A stretch of 64,000 bases of DNA from Syncephalis plumigaleata (Eukaryota; Zoopagomycota; Zoopagomycetes; Zoopagales; Piptocephalidaceae). The number at the start of each line of letters is the position of its first letter. Position 1 is the stretch's first letter. The stretch spans positions 434,001 through 498,000 of the forward strand of contig JAIXMF010000013.1 in the NCBI GenBank assembly GCA_025201365.1. Reading direction: 5' to 3'. The notes under the pieces are model-generated. The model had not been told where the DNA came from and searched no databases. It saw nothing but the letters and a program-made list of their open reading frames with translations. A program made the position numbers and the translations under genes. Shown piece after piece: positions 39,301 through 49,414 of this stretch.

Positions 39301-41323
39301 TTGTTGTTGCCGTGATGGTGATAATGATGAGGATGGTGGTGCTGGTGGTGGTGCTGATTGGGCACTTGCCGTTCCATTTGTAGCTGATGCATGTTCATTA
39401 TGATTCACAGGTGGTATCGTTAACGGTGACTCTTTATGTGATATACGCGACATCACATTCCACCAGTCGATCATTAATGGTTCATTATCAGCGCGGAAGC
39501 ATACGATACGATTTGTGGAGGCACTACCACCGCCACCACTACTACCACCGCCCACACCACCAATGCTGTGCCTGTGGAAGAAGCCTCCCCTCTCATTCTC
39601 GGCAACCGTCCAGGAGAATGGACCCTTTTGCGACATGCCATGCTGTCCAACGAGACACTGATCGAGACGTAGCGAGTATAGCAAGTCGCTATCCGAGTAC
39701 TTGTTCGTCGCAACTGAGGCTGGGAAGCAGTGCAAATAGCCAATGGCCGTAATGACGAGTTGTCCCCTCTTCCAGGTATCGTCGTCGCCCATTTTATACA
39801 TGAGCATTCCTTGTCGTATGGGTTGCACGTGGGCCGAGTCGCGATTCTTGTAATAGACCTGGTCGTTAGCCAATGGCGACGAGGTTGGATCGAATAGACT
39901 GCCGCGTCTATTTTGAATAAACGCCGTCTGGTCATCTTGCTCGCTAATCTCGCTAATAGGTCGACGTATATCAGTGAGACGCGCGCTAGTCTCCGCGCAA
40001 TGTTCACCGTCCCATTGTAGTACACCGATGATCGTTTGCTTTAAGCGATCCACGATATCCGATTCGAATTGGAATAGTGCTTGTTCGCGTTCACGCGTAA
40101 TTTGCTGGAAGAGTGACTCGGTATTTAACTGTCTATCCAATTGCGACAATATACCTAAATAGATATATGGACAGATAAGTAAGCATTATTAATAATAAGC
40201 ATTAGAAGAAGGTAAACTAACCTTGATTAATGATATATGGATCATCCTTTGATGCGGCTACCGACGTATTCTTATTCAGTGTCCTTGACATAATGGAACT
40301 CAATCGACTGACACGTCGACGCGTTTCACGACGCTGCTTGTTCACCGACTTGGCCGAGTCGCCGTGTGATCGTTTCAACTCGTCACGCTTCGTCTCGATC
40401 TCGCCCAGTAGTTGGCGTAGTGTCGGTTGCACTTGATCATTCAAGTAGGCAGCCCGTGCCGAATGATACTCCTCGTGGTAAAGCATGGGTTCGCGTGCCT
40501 TCGTGTATAATTCCTCGATACCACCATGATGCGCAAAATCACTATTGAATGAAATGGTCTTCTTTAGTAGTTTACGACTTTGCGACGCCATATTTTGATC
40601 GGCTGACGCCACAGACGCATACTGCGCGCTAAGTGATTTGATCACCCTTGCGATAAGCGCGAAACGTTCACCGAATAGTTTATGCGGACTAACCACATTG
40701 GGTTCTATGTACACGGTTTGTGAACGCTCCGTCGCACCACTACCATTAGTAATGATGCTATTGTTGTTACCGCTCTTCATCGAGGCCAGCGATGCATTAG
40801 ATGCTAATGGTGTAGTGGTAGCCGTAGTGGTAGCTGTAGTAGCTTGTCGATTTGCCATATTGATAGGTATGGCTGGTGATGGATCGGTGCCTTGCGAGGC
40901 AATCGACATTGTCGATGCATTATCGATGGTACGCTCATGGATTGGCACGGCAGTCGGTAATGTATCACGAGAAAAGGGTGTTCCCCTATTACTACTATTA
41001 TTACTACTATTATTATTGTTTAAGGGACGACGATCATCGTCATCGGCGGTCGCGTCCTCTTCGGCAGTTTCCGGTAGATTTCCCATGGACATGCCCGTAC
41101 CATTCGTGTATTTGTCGTTGCCACCGCCCTTTATTGGTTTGCCAGCTGCCTCGAATGCACCGGCCGCCTTGGCAGCGGCAGTAGTATGCGACTCATTAAC
41201 GCTTACTGCCGAGTCACGCTGACGTTTCAGTGAATTAGCAGTAGCATTGGCCACCACTTCATTAGGATCAATGGTAAAATTTCGTATTTCCGTTTGATTA
41301 GATGATGGTAATGTATCCGTCAT
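36356..41323 (-). CDS. F-BAR plus PH domain protein with a 12-unit LPFYDVDL/PWGTL repeat region
   Basis: Exons about 40222-41323, 37036-40154 and 36356-36967. Residues 1-210 are Asn/Thr/Ser-rich. An F-BAR-like helical region follows (from LFGERFALIARVIKSLSAQYASV to the Arg-rich KQRRETRRRVSRL) and continues after the first intron. A PH domain (about 39.45-39.85 kb) reads RQGMLMYKMGDDDTWKRG and ends in IDWWNVMSR. This order matches Slm1/Slm2-type plasma-membrane adaptors that bind PI(4,5)P2 downstream of TORC2, which is an inference by architecture. The C-terminal third holds about twelve LPFYDVDL-x2-E-x-PWGTL units, then a basic Ser/Arg-rich tail. One-base slips near 38253 (a TT probably read as T, restoring EELPFSNVDL) and near 36500 split the frame. 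Confidence 0.8.
37145..38655 (-). repeat. Coding repeat: LPFYDVDLxxExPWGTL units
   Basis: About twelve units, spaced roughly 20 to 60 residues apart. The core is Leu-Pro-Phe-Tyr-Asp-Val-(Asp/Asn)-Leu, two variable residues, Glu-x-Pro-Trp-Gly-Thr-(Leu/Phe). Linkers are basic and His/Lys-rich; some repeat as longer blocks (RRTRRHKLVPSASGQLMKQ, HKQHKM.PLASGELMHQ). Outer units are diverged (LPFFDSLEIPYGTL, LPFHQLLPATPIPYGTL), while central ones are nearly identical at DNA level, showing recent internal duplication. Confidence 0.9.
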
Positions 41324-41733
41324 AATGACAAATATATGTACACATAAGTGTATGACAAGAGGCTCGAATAGAGTTGTAAAAGAAAAGTCTAATGACCATG
41401 CTCGATGCCACCTGTGAATGACCAGTCATTTTTAATAGTCCAAGAATGTAAACTCAGTTGAATTCTTATTTGTTAAACGACGTGAAATTTGCTAGACATC
41501 ATTAATGCGAAACTTAATGTTTTACCCATTATAAAATAAAATAAAAATGTTTCGCCTATCAGTCAATAGTAATGATTACAGTGCAAGCTGAGAAACACGT
41601 AACATGATTGATCTTTATTACAACAATCAAATGAAGAAGAAATGAATAAATGGTTTCATTATCTAGTCAATCTTTATCATTATTACCATTATTGGTAGTA
41701 GTATTTTCATTTATTACATTGGTTATTCCATTG
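41324..41733. other. Intergenic region
   Basis: Upstream region of the F-BAR/PH gene and 3' flank of the small gene beginning at 42414. It is AT-rich, with AATAAA-type strings around 41535-41547. Nothing else is seen. Confidence 0.4.
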
Positions 41734-42414
41734 CTACTTCGACAAGTCAAGGGATGCCTTCATTGCCTCAATATCATGCTCTTGTTGCTTTGTAAATTCT
41801 AACGGTTACAATAAATAAATGATCATTATTACCAGTAATACTAATAGTAATGCATTGCAAACGAGCTTACCTTTCAATGCATGAACAATTGTCCGAGTTC
41901 TTTCGTGCGCTGACATTGATGCTAGTGTGCCGGATCTTTTTGCAATAAAATCCCGCTTTTGATGATTACCTTTGTCCGTACTCGGTGCAATGGAACTCTT
42001 ATTCTTCCTAATACGCTGACGCTGCTTATACGCTAGATAGGTAACCGAATGAAATGGTTGTGATGGCTTAACCACATCAACCGGTGGTGTAGCAAACCAT
42101 GCCAACATACCCTGACCAACTTGTGGAAATTGACGAACTATCATAATCATAATCATAATCACAAGTTAAACCACATTGTTATAGAATAAGCCATAGGATC
42201 GTTTACCTATTTCCTCGGGTACTGTAGGAATATTAGGCGTGTTTACTTGTACATTAGTTGGTGTAGCCGGCATAGTTAACTGTACAGCATCTGCGTTAAT
42301 TATGTTAGGTGTAGCAGTGGTAGACGGAGTCATCGGAACAGATCCGTGTACTGAAGAACTAGGCGTTGCCATAGTAGTGCCCGTGTTTTGTACGGTTTGC
42401 GAGCGTCGTTGCAT
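41734..42414 (-). CDS. Small Pro/Thr-rich protein of unknown function (3 exons)
   Basis: Exons 42207-42414, 41871-42137 and 41734-41798 join cleanly in frame: 540 nt, 179 residues. The N-terminus is low-complexity Thr/Pro/Ser/Val. The middle holds FPQVGQGMLAWFATPP and a Lys/Arg-rich segment (YKQRQRIRKNK), and the C-terminus is a charged helix (ERTRTIVHALKEFTKQQEHD). The basic patch and helix would suit a nuclear complex subunit, but I recognise no family. It shares a 375-bp divergent promoter region with the THO1/SARNP gene. Confidence 0.65.
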
Positions 42415-42789
42415 TGTATACTGGAGAAGAGAGCACGCACACGTACATACGCACACTTCGTTGAACGACGAAAACAAATAGAGAAAGGAGAGGATAATGG
42501 TGCAGTTCTTAATTACTACGATCATCATCATCATTATCATTATTAGTTGGCACAGTAATGATTAGAAAAATCATGGAAATTAGCTCTATGCATTTCCATA
42601 GTTTACTCCTTTATTGAATTTATCTTATATCCTCTTTCTCTCTCTCTCTTTCTCTCTCGCGTGCAAGTATTGCAAGCGTATGTCCCATAACAATATTATC
42701 TATTATCTATATATTGGATTTGTATCCTGGTGATAATACTAGTTTCTATTCAACACTTGAGTTAGTAAAGGACGTGATATCGCGACACA
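42415..42789. promoter_or_regulatory. Bidirectional promoter region
   Basis: Divergent spacer between the small minus-strand gene and THO1/SARNP. It carries a strong CT-rich tract at 42628-42660, typical of fungal core promoters lying upstream of transcription starts on the plus strand. Confidence 0.45.
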
Positions 42790-43896
42790 ATGGACGTGAA
42801 TGCACTGAAGAAGCTTAAAGTAACCGAGCTTAAGGAATTACTCGGTAATCACGGATTAAGTCAGGTTGGCAAGAAGGACGAACTCGTGGCGCGCTTGGTG
42901 GAAGCGGGTATAGCTGCTCCAGAAGGAGTAGAAGATGAGTTGAGCCATTTGGCTCCTCCACCTCAGGACGATGATGGGTTTTCTTGGGATGCACCAGGTG
43001 GCGCAAGTAACAACATCGATACAAGGTTAGTTGTTAGAGGAGTTATCCACATCTCACATTCATTCAATCGAGTACTCATCGTAGTTGAATGTCGTTGATA
43101 TTAGTGCGGCACAAGTAGCACAGCCTGCACCTGCAGTACCTTCACCAGTAACAGCACCTACGAATAATCCTGTAGTAGCACCGGTAGCACCGGTAGCAGC
43201 AGCAGCAGCACCGATTGCAACCACTACATCAACAACATCTGTTCCTGCATCAACATCCGCACCTGTAGCCTCAGCAACGACCAGTACACCAAGTAAGCCT
43301 ATTGGCACTGATGAAGAGGCGGAACGTCGCAAACAACGTGCACAACGATTTGGTCTACCAGTATCCGAAGATGATAAGAAGGCCGAAAGAGCAAAGCGCT
43401 TTGGTGAAGCATTATCGACGAAATCCACCGAGCAAACAGGTAACAACAATGATAATCGAAAGCGTAAGTCTTTATCATTATTATCATTTACTATTTGACA
43501 TTCGTATATGTTGGATAATTAACGCGTTAATTGTACAGGTGCACCGGATATGGCCACTTATGTACCGCCAGCTGCACGGGCAAACCATGCCAATAAACGT
43601 CAGGACAAACCTGGTAAATTGTCTACGACACCGATGACCAAAGATGAAGAGGCGATTAAGCGTCGACAAGAACGATTCGGTATAGTGAGCGGTACGAATA
43701 CTAGTCAGGCCGTACAGAAACCTGCCGTTGATTCAGAGGAGGCCGAAAGACGACGACGACGTGCAGAGCGTTTTGGTGCAGTAAGTAGAGTTAGCAATAA
43801 TGTAGTTAGCTATCAGTTGTAATGATAATACTAACACTGCATGTACTCGTATAGTCTGAAGACGATAGTGCATCCAAGAAATTAAAGACCAACTAA
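42790..43896 (+). CDS. THO1: SAP-domain mRNA-export protein, Tho1/SARNP
   Basis: Four exons: 42790-43025, 43105-43463, 43539-43780, 43855-43896. Residues 3-37 form a SAP domain (LKVTELKELLGNHGL, KKDELVARL), followed by an acidic then Ala/Pro/Thr-rich linker. The C-terminal half has the family's short basic motifs, here four: KQRAQRFGLP, ERAKRFGEAL, KRRQERFGIV and RRRAERFGAV. In Tho1/SARNP such motifs bind copies of the DEAD-box helicase Sub2/DDX39B during mRNP assembly and export. The C-terminus is Lys-rich (KKLKTN), suiting nuclear import. All splice phases agree with no frame slip. Confidence 0.92.
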
Positions 43897-44193
43897 TATG
43901 ACTGCATACTTCGTATTTACAACATCATTGTGTTTGTATTCATCCTCATATATAGTCGATAATGATGATGATGATGATCGAATACAGCAGAGATGTTATA
44001 AAGAGGTTATTACGCGAAAACTGTTAAATGAAAAAACATATAGTTTTTGTATTTGCTCACTTTTTATTGTTCACAAGTGTTGTTAGTGCCGTCGTAATTG
44101 CTTCAATCTTTTCTGCACTTGGTTGAAATCTATTATACATCTACGCGTCAGAGCGGTAATTGTTACTATTACTATTACTACTACTACTACGAG

Positions 44194-46753
44194 ATGAGTC
44201 AGTATAATCACCAACACGAGCAGTTCGATGTCGATGAAAGCACCGCGCAAGCCGTGTATATGGCTGCCACCTATGCTGGCGCTGAGGAATACGACGAAGG
44301 CATCTATGGCGAATATGGTTAGTATAGAAAACAAAAAACGCATATAGCTACATCTCATCTACTATAGTAGTAGTAGTAGTAGTGGATCATACTGTATTTA
44401 GTATTTATTGATTACTTGCTACTTGTTATTCTTGCTCTTTATTTCGCTAACATGATATAATCCGTCGTTTGTTACTATTACTATTACTATTCAGATGCCG
44501 AATATCTTGAACAGCACCAATTGCAGATTCAACAGCAGCTAGAGATTCAACAGCAATTGTTGGAGCAAGTACCCGATGTAGTGCGTAACTTTGTGGTTCT
44601 TTTCCACCAGGCTCTTACCCAGCATTCAGGTCGAGATGTCCACCAGTTCTACGAGCAAACGTTCAATAAGCTTAGCGAGCGATTCTATCAGCATGAAGCC
44701 TGGCCAGAGGCAGCTTGCGTTGCTCCATTGGTAGATCATGGTAAGTTAGGCTTATCTCACTGAATTAACATTGCCTACTCACGATGATAACTAGACGAGA
44801 TCTTCCTTGCCCTCTATGACGAATTATGCTTCCGTCATGTGTATGCTCGTTTGCAACCAACACTCGAGCAACGTTACCGCTCTTTCAGCAACTACTGCAC
44901 GCTATTCAACCACATCCTAAGTAAGTCTATTTCAATGCCAAATGTATATAACTATAAATATTGGGATTTCATGTTGATAATCATGTATTTCCTCTAAATT
45001 GTAGATGTTGAAACACCAATTGGTCTTGAATTGCCAAATCAATGGCTATGGGATATTATCGACGAGTTCATCTATCAGTACGAATCATTCTGTCGTTATC
45101 GTAATCGTGTTGAACGCTTAACCGAAGAAGAACGCGCTTTCTTGGCTGAGAAGCCGATGTAAGTAGTAGTAACAATAATACTGCTGTAATTATTTATTAA
45201 TATTGTATGTTATTAGGTGTGGAACACATTCTCCGTACTCAATGTTCTTTACTCGCTAATTCAAAAATCCAATATTAATGCACAATTGGATGCCATTAAA
45301 GCAGGTACCGATCCAAAGTACGTATGACTACTACTACTACTACTACTATCATCAGCGTAATAGGATAGCCGTACTAATCAATGTAATATTACGTATAATT
45401 AGTGAGGTTGCAGGTCCATTCGGTGAATTACCCCTTTATAAGATGTTGGGCTATTTCAGTTTAATCGGCTTGTTGCGTGTACACTGCATGATCGGCGATT
45501 ACACCCTTGCCTTGCAAATGCTCGATCACGTCGATATGTCAAAGAAGGCCATGTTCACCAAGGTGATTGCTTGTCACGTCAGCTCGTTCTACTACATCGG
45601 TTTCGCGTACATGATGATGGGTCGCTACACGGATGCCATCAAGAACTTTGCGCATATTCTCGTCTTTATCTCACGTGCTCGTCAATTCAACGCGCGTTCC
45701 TATCAATACGATCAGGTAGGCTATACACTACTCCTCTATTATCATTATGTTAGCAATGATGATGTGATCATAGTTCACTTACACACCTATCGCATTATAC
45801 ATGATTAGATTAATAAGAAGACGGAACAATTGTATGCGCTATTGGCCATCTGCATCTCATTGTGTCCCACTCGTCTTGATGACACGGTACATAATGCACT
45901 ACGCGATAAACAGGGCGATCATCTCAATCGTATGCAGAAAGGGTAAGAATAATGATCCTTTGCTGGTCATTTAGACAAGTTATGCTTACTATTTATATAT
46001 TTATATATATATTTATTGATTAATAGTGAAAATATCATGGAATCATTCCAAGAGCTATTCTTGTACGCTTGCCCCAAGTTCATCTCTCCCATCCCACCCG
46101 ATTACACTGCTACTGCTGCTGCTACATCGGATGAGGCCACTAAAAAGTCGGATGATCCAGAGGTGGCATCCACTACCGATGCCGCTAGCGAAACTAAAAC
46201 GGAAGCAGGAACTGAGACACAACAGACGCGTGCACCAGAAGTATGCTTACCAATAGGATGATCATACTAGCATATGACTAACCTTGCATGTATACATGCA
46301 TTGTGATTATAGGTACCATCGGCCTATCAATGTAAAATCTTTTTAGGCCAGATTAAGCAACATATTGTATCAACTAAGGTGCGCTCCTTCCTCAAGATTT
46401 GCAGCACATTGCCCGTCACCAAACTAGCCTCTTTCCTTGATATCACACCCGAGGAATTGACGTAAGTAATTGGTATAACAGATTGCTCCTAGTATAATAG
46501 CAATAATAACCGCTTTTATTTCAGTACACAATTGATGGTGCTCAAGGCATGCAGTCGACAAACACGCTGGGTCGATGGTGTACTCACCTCAGGTGAACGA
46601 GTACCCGTTGCCGATGTTGATTTCTGCATCAAGCAAGATGCTATCCAAGTGGCCGAACACAAGATTGGACGTCGCTACGGTGACTGGTTCGTGCGTAACA
46701 TTGGTAAAGTCGAGGATTTACTAGCAAAATTCGAGGAAAAGCCATCATCTTAA
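44194..46753 (+). CDS. EIF3L: Translation initiation factor eIF3 subunit L
   Basis: Ten exons: 44194-44317, 44495-44740, 44795-44920, 45005-45158, 45217-45317, 45402-45715, 45809-45942, 46027-46240, 46313-46461, 46525-46753. Family landmarks are VPDVVRNFVVLFHQAL, PLYKMLGYFSLIGLLRVHCMIGDY, the TPR-like FAYMMMGRYTDAIKNFAHIL, ALLAICISLCPTRLDDTVH and the C-terminal PCI segment (ICSTLPVTKLASFLDITPEEL). It is a subunit of the octameric eIF3 core on the 40S ribosome. An acidic Thr/Ala insert (in 46100-46240) is lineage-specific. One base appears missing at the start of the 45217 exon (PMVWNTFSVLN needs ATG-GTG). Confidence 0.95.
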
Positions 46754-47127
46754 GAAAAGACCATTGAACACGAACAACAATCATATGAATACAGTAAATG
46801 AATGACTCGTATTAAATAATTGTTATGAAATGATTGTATAATTGTATTATGTTTACATGTTTTCTTGAATGCAATATTTATAAGAAGCAGCAATGGTGAG
46901 CATTTCAATCTAGAGAAATCGGTATTAAGCCAAGAAAAATTTGCTTTACAAAAATGACATTTCAAATCATAATTATAATGGTCAAAATACGACATATTTA
47001 TTCAATAAATGATTGAATGATCTTGTAGATATACTTGTTGTTGTTGTACCAAGGAATAATGACTTGAATGGCATGGACACTAAAGGGTCTTGCATCAATC
47101 CATTCTTGACTTGAATACCTATAATAT
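46754..47127. other. Convergent 3' region between eIF3L and the micro-exon gene
   Basis: AT-rich spacer with no gene. On the minus strand an AATAAA signal lies at 46997-47002, about 130 nt beyond the micro-exon gene stop. On the plus strand ATTAAATAA-type sequence near 46810 fits the eIF3L 3' end. Confidence 0.5.
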
Positions 47128-48440
47128 CTACTTGATGATGTCCTTGTCTTGTCCTGTAATCATAATGGATTAGTATGGGTATGGTTATTGTGGATTATTA
47201 CTTACTGCTTAGAACTATCATTCAATTAATGTAAATTGTATTGTGATTAGTGTATCATAGATGACGGTTGGAATAATTACTTACGTCCTGTCATACACAA
47301 GCATATGTGAATCATGTGTCGTATTGTGATTAGTATCACGTTCATTACAGTCAGCGACATTCACTTACTCTCTATCGTACGAGAATATACGTGCATCGTG
47401 TGCCGTATTAATATCAATGCATCTATACGTTATCATTGGGAATAGTACTTACGCACTGTTATCCACAAATATATGGACATCATGTGCAGTATTATCATTA
47501 GTGCATCGCATATTATTATCGTACATATCGACTTACTTCCTATTATACGCAAACATATGTTGGCCATGTGCCATATTAGCACCTCGGTCATTACGATTGG
47601 AATGATAACTTACTTGCTATTATAGGGGAACACAAGGAAATTATATGTTATAATGTGGTCAGTACCTCGTTCATTACGGTTAGAATAATGACTTACAAAC
47701 TATCATACAGAAACAGACGTGGACCATACGCCATACCATAATTAGTAACCATGTATTACAATCGTTATGATAACTTACGCCCTATCGTATGCAAACATAT
47801 ATTGATCGTGTGCCATACTGTGATTAGTACACTCATTCATCACAACCAGAGTGATAACTTACGCCCTAGCATACAGGATCATTTACCAGAATGTAATTAA
47901 TACACATTTCATTACAGCTAGAGCAATTACTCACTTTCTATTATACGGAAATATAGTGGATCATGTGCCGTATCATAGTTAGTACGCCATTTATTGTCAT
48001 TGGAGTGGTAACTTACACACTGTGGTAGACAGGTATATAGATTGTGTGACAGATTGTGATTAGTACTTGTACACTATGATCAAAATGATACTTACATTCT
48101 TGAAATAGTAGTCACACATATTATTTTGATTTACACTACAGTTAGTATAGTACTTGTTATGGTTAATAAACCAGCTTACGAGCTATTATTAACAAACCAA
48201 TATGTGGAATAAACATTATGGTGTGATTAGCAGTCAAAACAACCATTTAATATACATGAACTTACGAGCTATCGGTAATCATCGGTGACAATGAAACAAT
48301 AGACTACAATTAGTACATCAATTGATAGGATCACGGCCAGACATACCACGACGTTCCAGGACGGGACTAGCTTCAACGGCGACCAGACTGGTGAGAGCGA
48401 CAACGACGACGGCAATAGCGATAACGGCAGAGAACTTCAT
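47128..48440 (-). CDS. Secreted peptide gene built from an array of fourteen micro-exons
   Basis: Exon 1 (48347-48440, 94 nt) encodes a signal peptide (Met-Lys-Phe, then an Ala/Val-rich core), followed by SPVLERR, a Kex2-type dibasic site. Micro-exons follow at 48266-48268, 48180-48182, 48096-48098, 48017-48019, 47935-47937, 47863-47865, 47779-47781, 47697-47699, 47614-47616, 47537-47539, 47453-47455, 47369-47371, 47285-47287 (3 nt each) and 47206-47214 (9 nt). The terminal exon is 47128-47153. Each is bounded by AG and GTAAGT-like sites (GTGAGT once, GTAAGC once), with a CTAAT/CTAAC-like branch site in most introns. Exons total 168 nt, divisible by three. Joining exon 1 straight to the last exon gives ERR-G-QDKDIIK-stop. 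Full inclusion meets a TAA across the fourth and fifth micro-exons, so either the fifth is skipped, that isoform is short, or a base is wrong. Expression is not shown by sequence. Confidence 0.65.
47154..48346 (-). repeat. Tandem array of related introns separated by 3-nt exons
   Basis: Fifteen introns of 78, 83, 81, 76, 79, 69, 81, 79, 80, 74, 81, 81, 81, 70 and 52 nt. Most share a diverged common sequence: GTAAGTTATCATTC-like start, GTAATGAA in the first third, a TACTAATCACA branch region, then GGCACATGATCCACATATGT and a GTATAATAG-like end. Similarity extends through the intron while the exon trinucleotides between copies differ. This suggests duplication of an intron unit followed by constraint on splice sites and free variation of the exons. 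Confidence 0.85.
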
Positions 48441-49414
48441 GTTGATATTGCCTAGTGGAATGGATAAACAGATAAGCTAAGTAGAACGAGAGTAGATAGT
48501 AGAGTAGAGAGGTAGAATAGAGTAGAAGAGCGAGTATGAAGATGACAAGTTGAATATGTCAAAAAGTGCTCGATTTATAGCCAAGATGATGGCGCGAATT
48601 GGACAATACTGCCAACAATACCATCATGGATGCGTATTCCGCCTAATGAACATCATCAACCTGTATTCGTACCATGCCATACAAGTGAGTATAGGATAGT
48701 AGATTCATTCTTTGGCTGATAGTACAAGTCTATTCTAACCGGTATACACGTGGCAATGGCAGATATCAGTATAGTCGAACTATCAATCTACAAGCAGTAG
48801 ACGGTACACGAAGTGAATTAGTACCAATTAGATGGAGGAATACACGGTAACCTGTTTATGTCAACCGGTAATGCATTCCAATAGATATAGGAAAGCAACA
48901 TTGACGTAATTTGCCAGTGTCAACTATCGCATGACTACATTGTCACCTTTGCCTAGAATGTATCGTGTATCATTCCTATCCCACATGAATGTACATCGTA
49001 TGAGCTATTTCTGTTGAATTAGACATGCAACTGGTAAGTGGCATGGTCATTCCATTATCATCGATGTAATGATCAACCGTACTTTGGCATGCTAGTCAAT
49101 ACAGATTAATCATAGATGTATTAGCAATGATAGACATGTAATGAGTATTACATATTTATACTAAATACAAATACAGGGTTTACTCTATACTGAATATGTA
49201 ATACCAATAATTTTGTACCAATGATTGATTAATTAACTCGGACCATTCTATGTTTTCAGGTTAGTATACAGTTTCTTCCTCATCCCGTCTGCTACTCATT
49301 ACAGCTACTACTTATCTATTTATCTACCTATTTATCTATTTATTTATTACTCGTTAACCTATCCTAATATTTGATATTTATTAAACATACGTGCTATTCG
49401 GAATTGATGATAGA
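48441..49414. other. Divergent upstream region of the micro-exon gene and the C1-finger gene
   Basis: Holds the promoter of the micro-exon gene, including a TATA element at 48574-48579. It also holds an AT-rich stretch leading to the giant gene. An upstream exon for the latter cannot be excluded, but none is evident. Confidence 0.4.
48574..48579 (-). promoter_or_regulatory. TATA element of the micro-exon gene
   Basis: TATAAA on the minus strand, 134 nt upstream of the ATG, within an otherwise mixed-composition region. Distance fits a leader of roughly 100 nt. Confidence 0.45.

Noticed and set aside
47154-48346. CRISPR-like or satellite array reading of the regular ~80-bp repeats
   Set aside because: Repeats and spacers are not separable; similarity runs the whole unit and only three bases vary between perfect splice sites. 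Introns with micro-exons explain it better.
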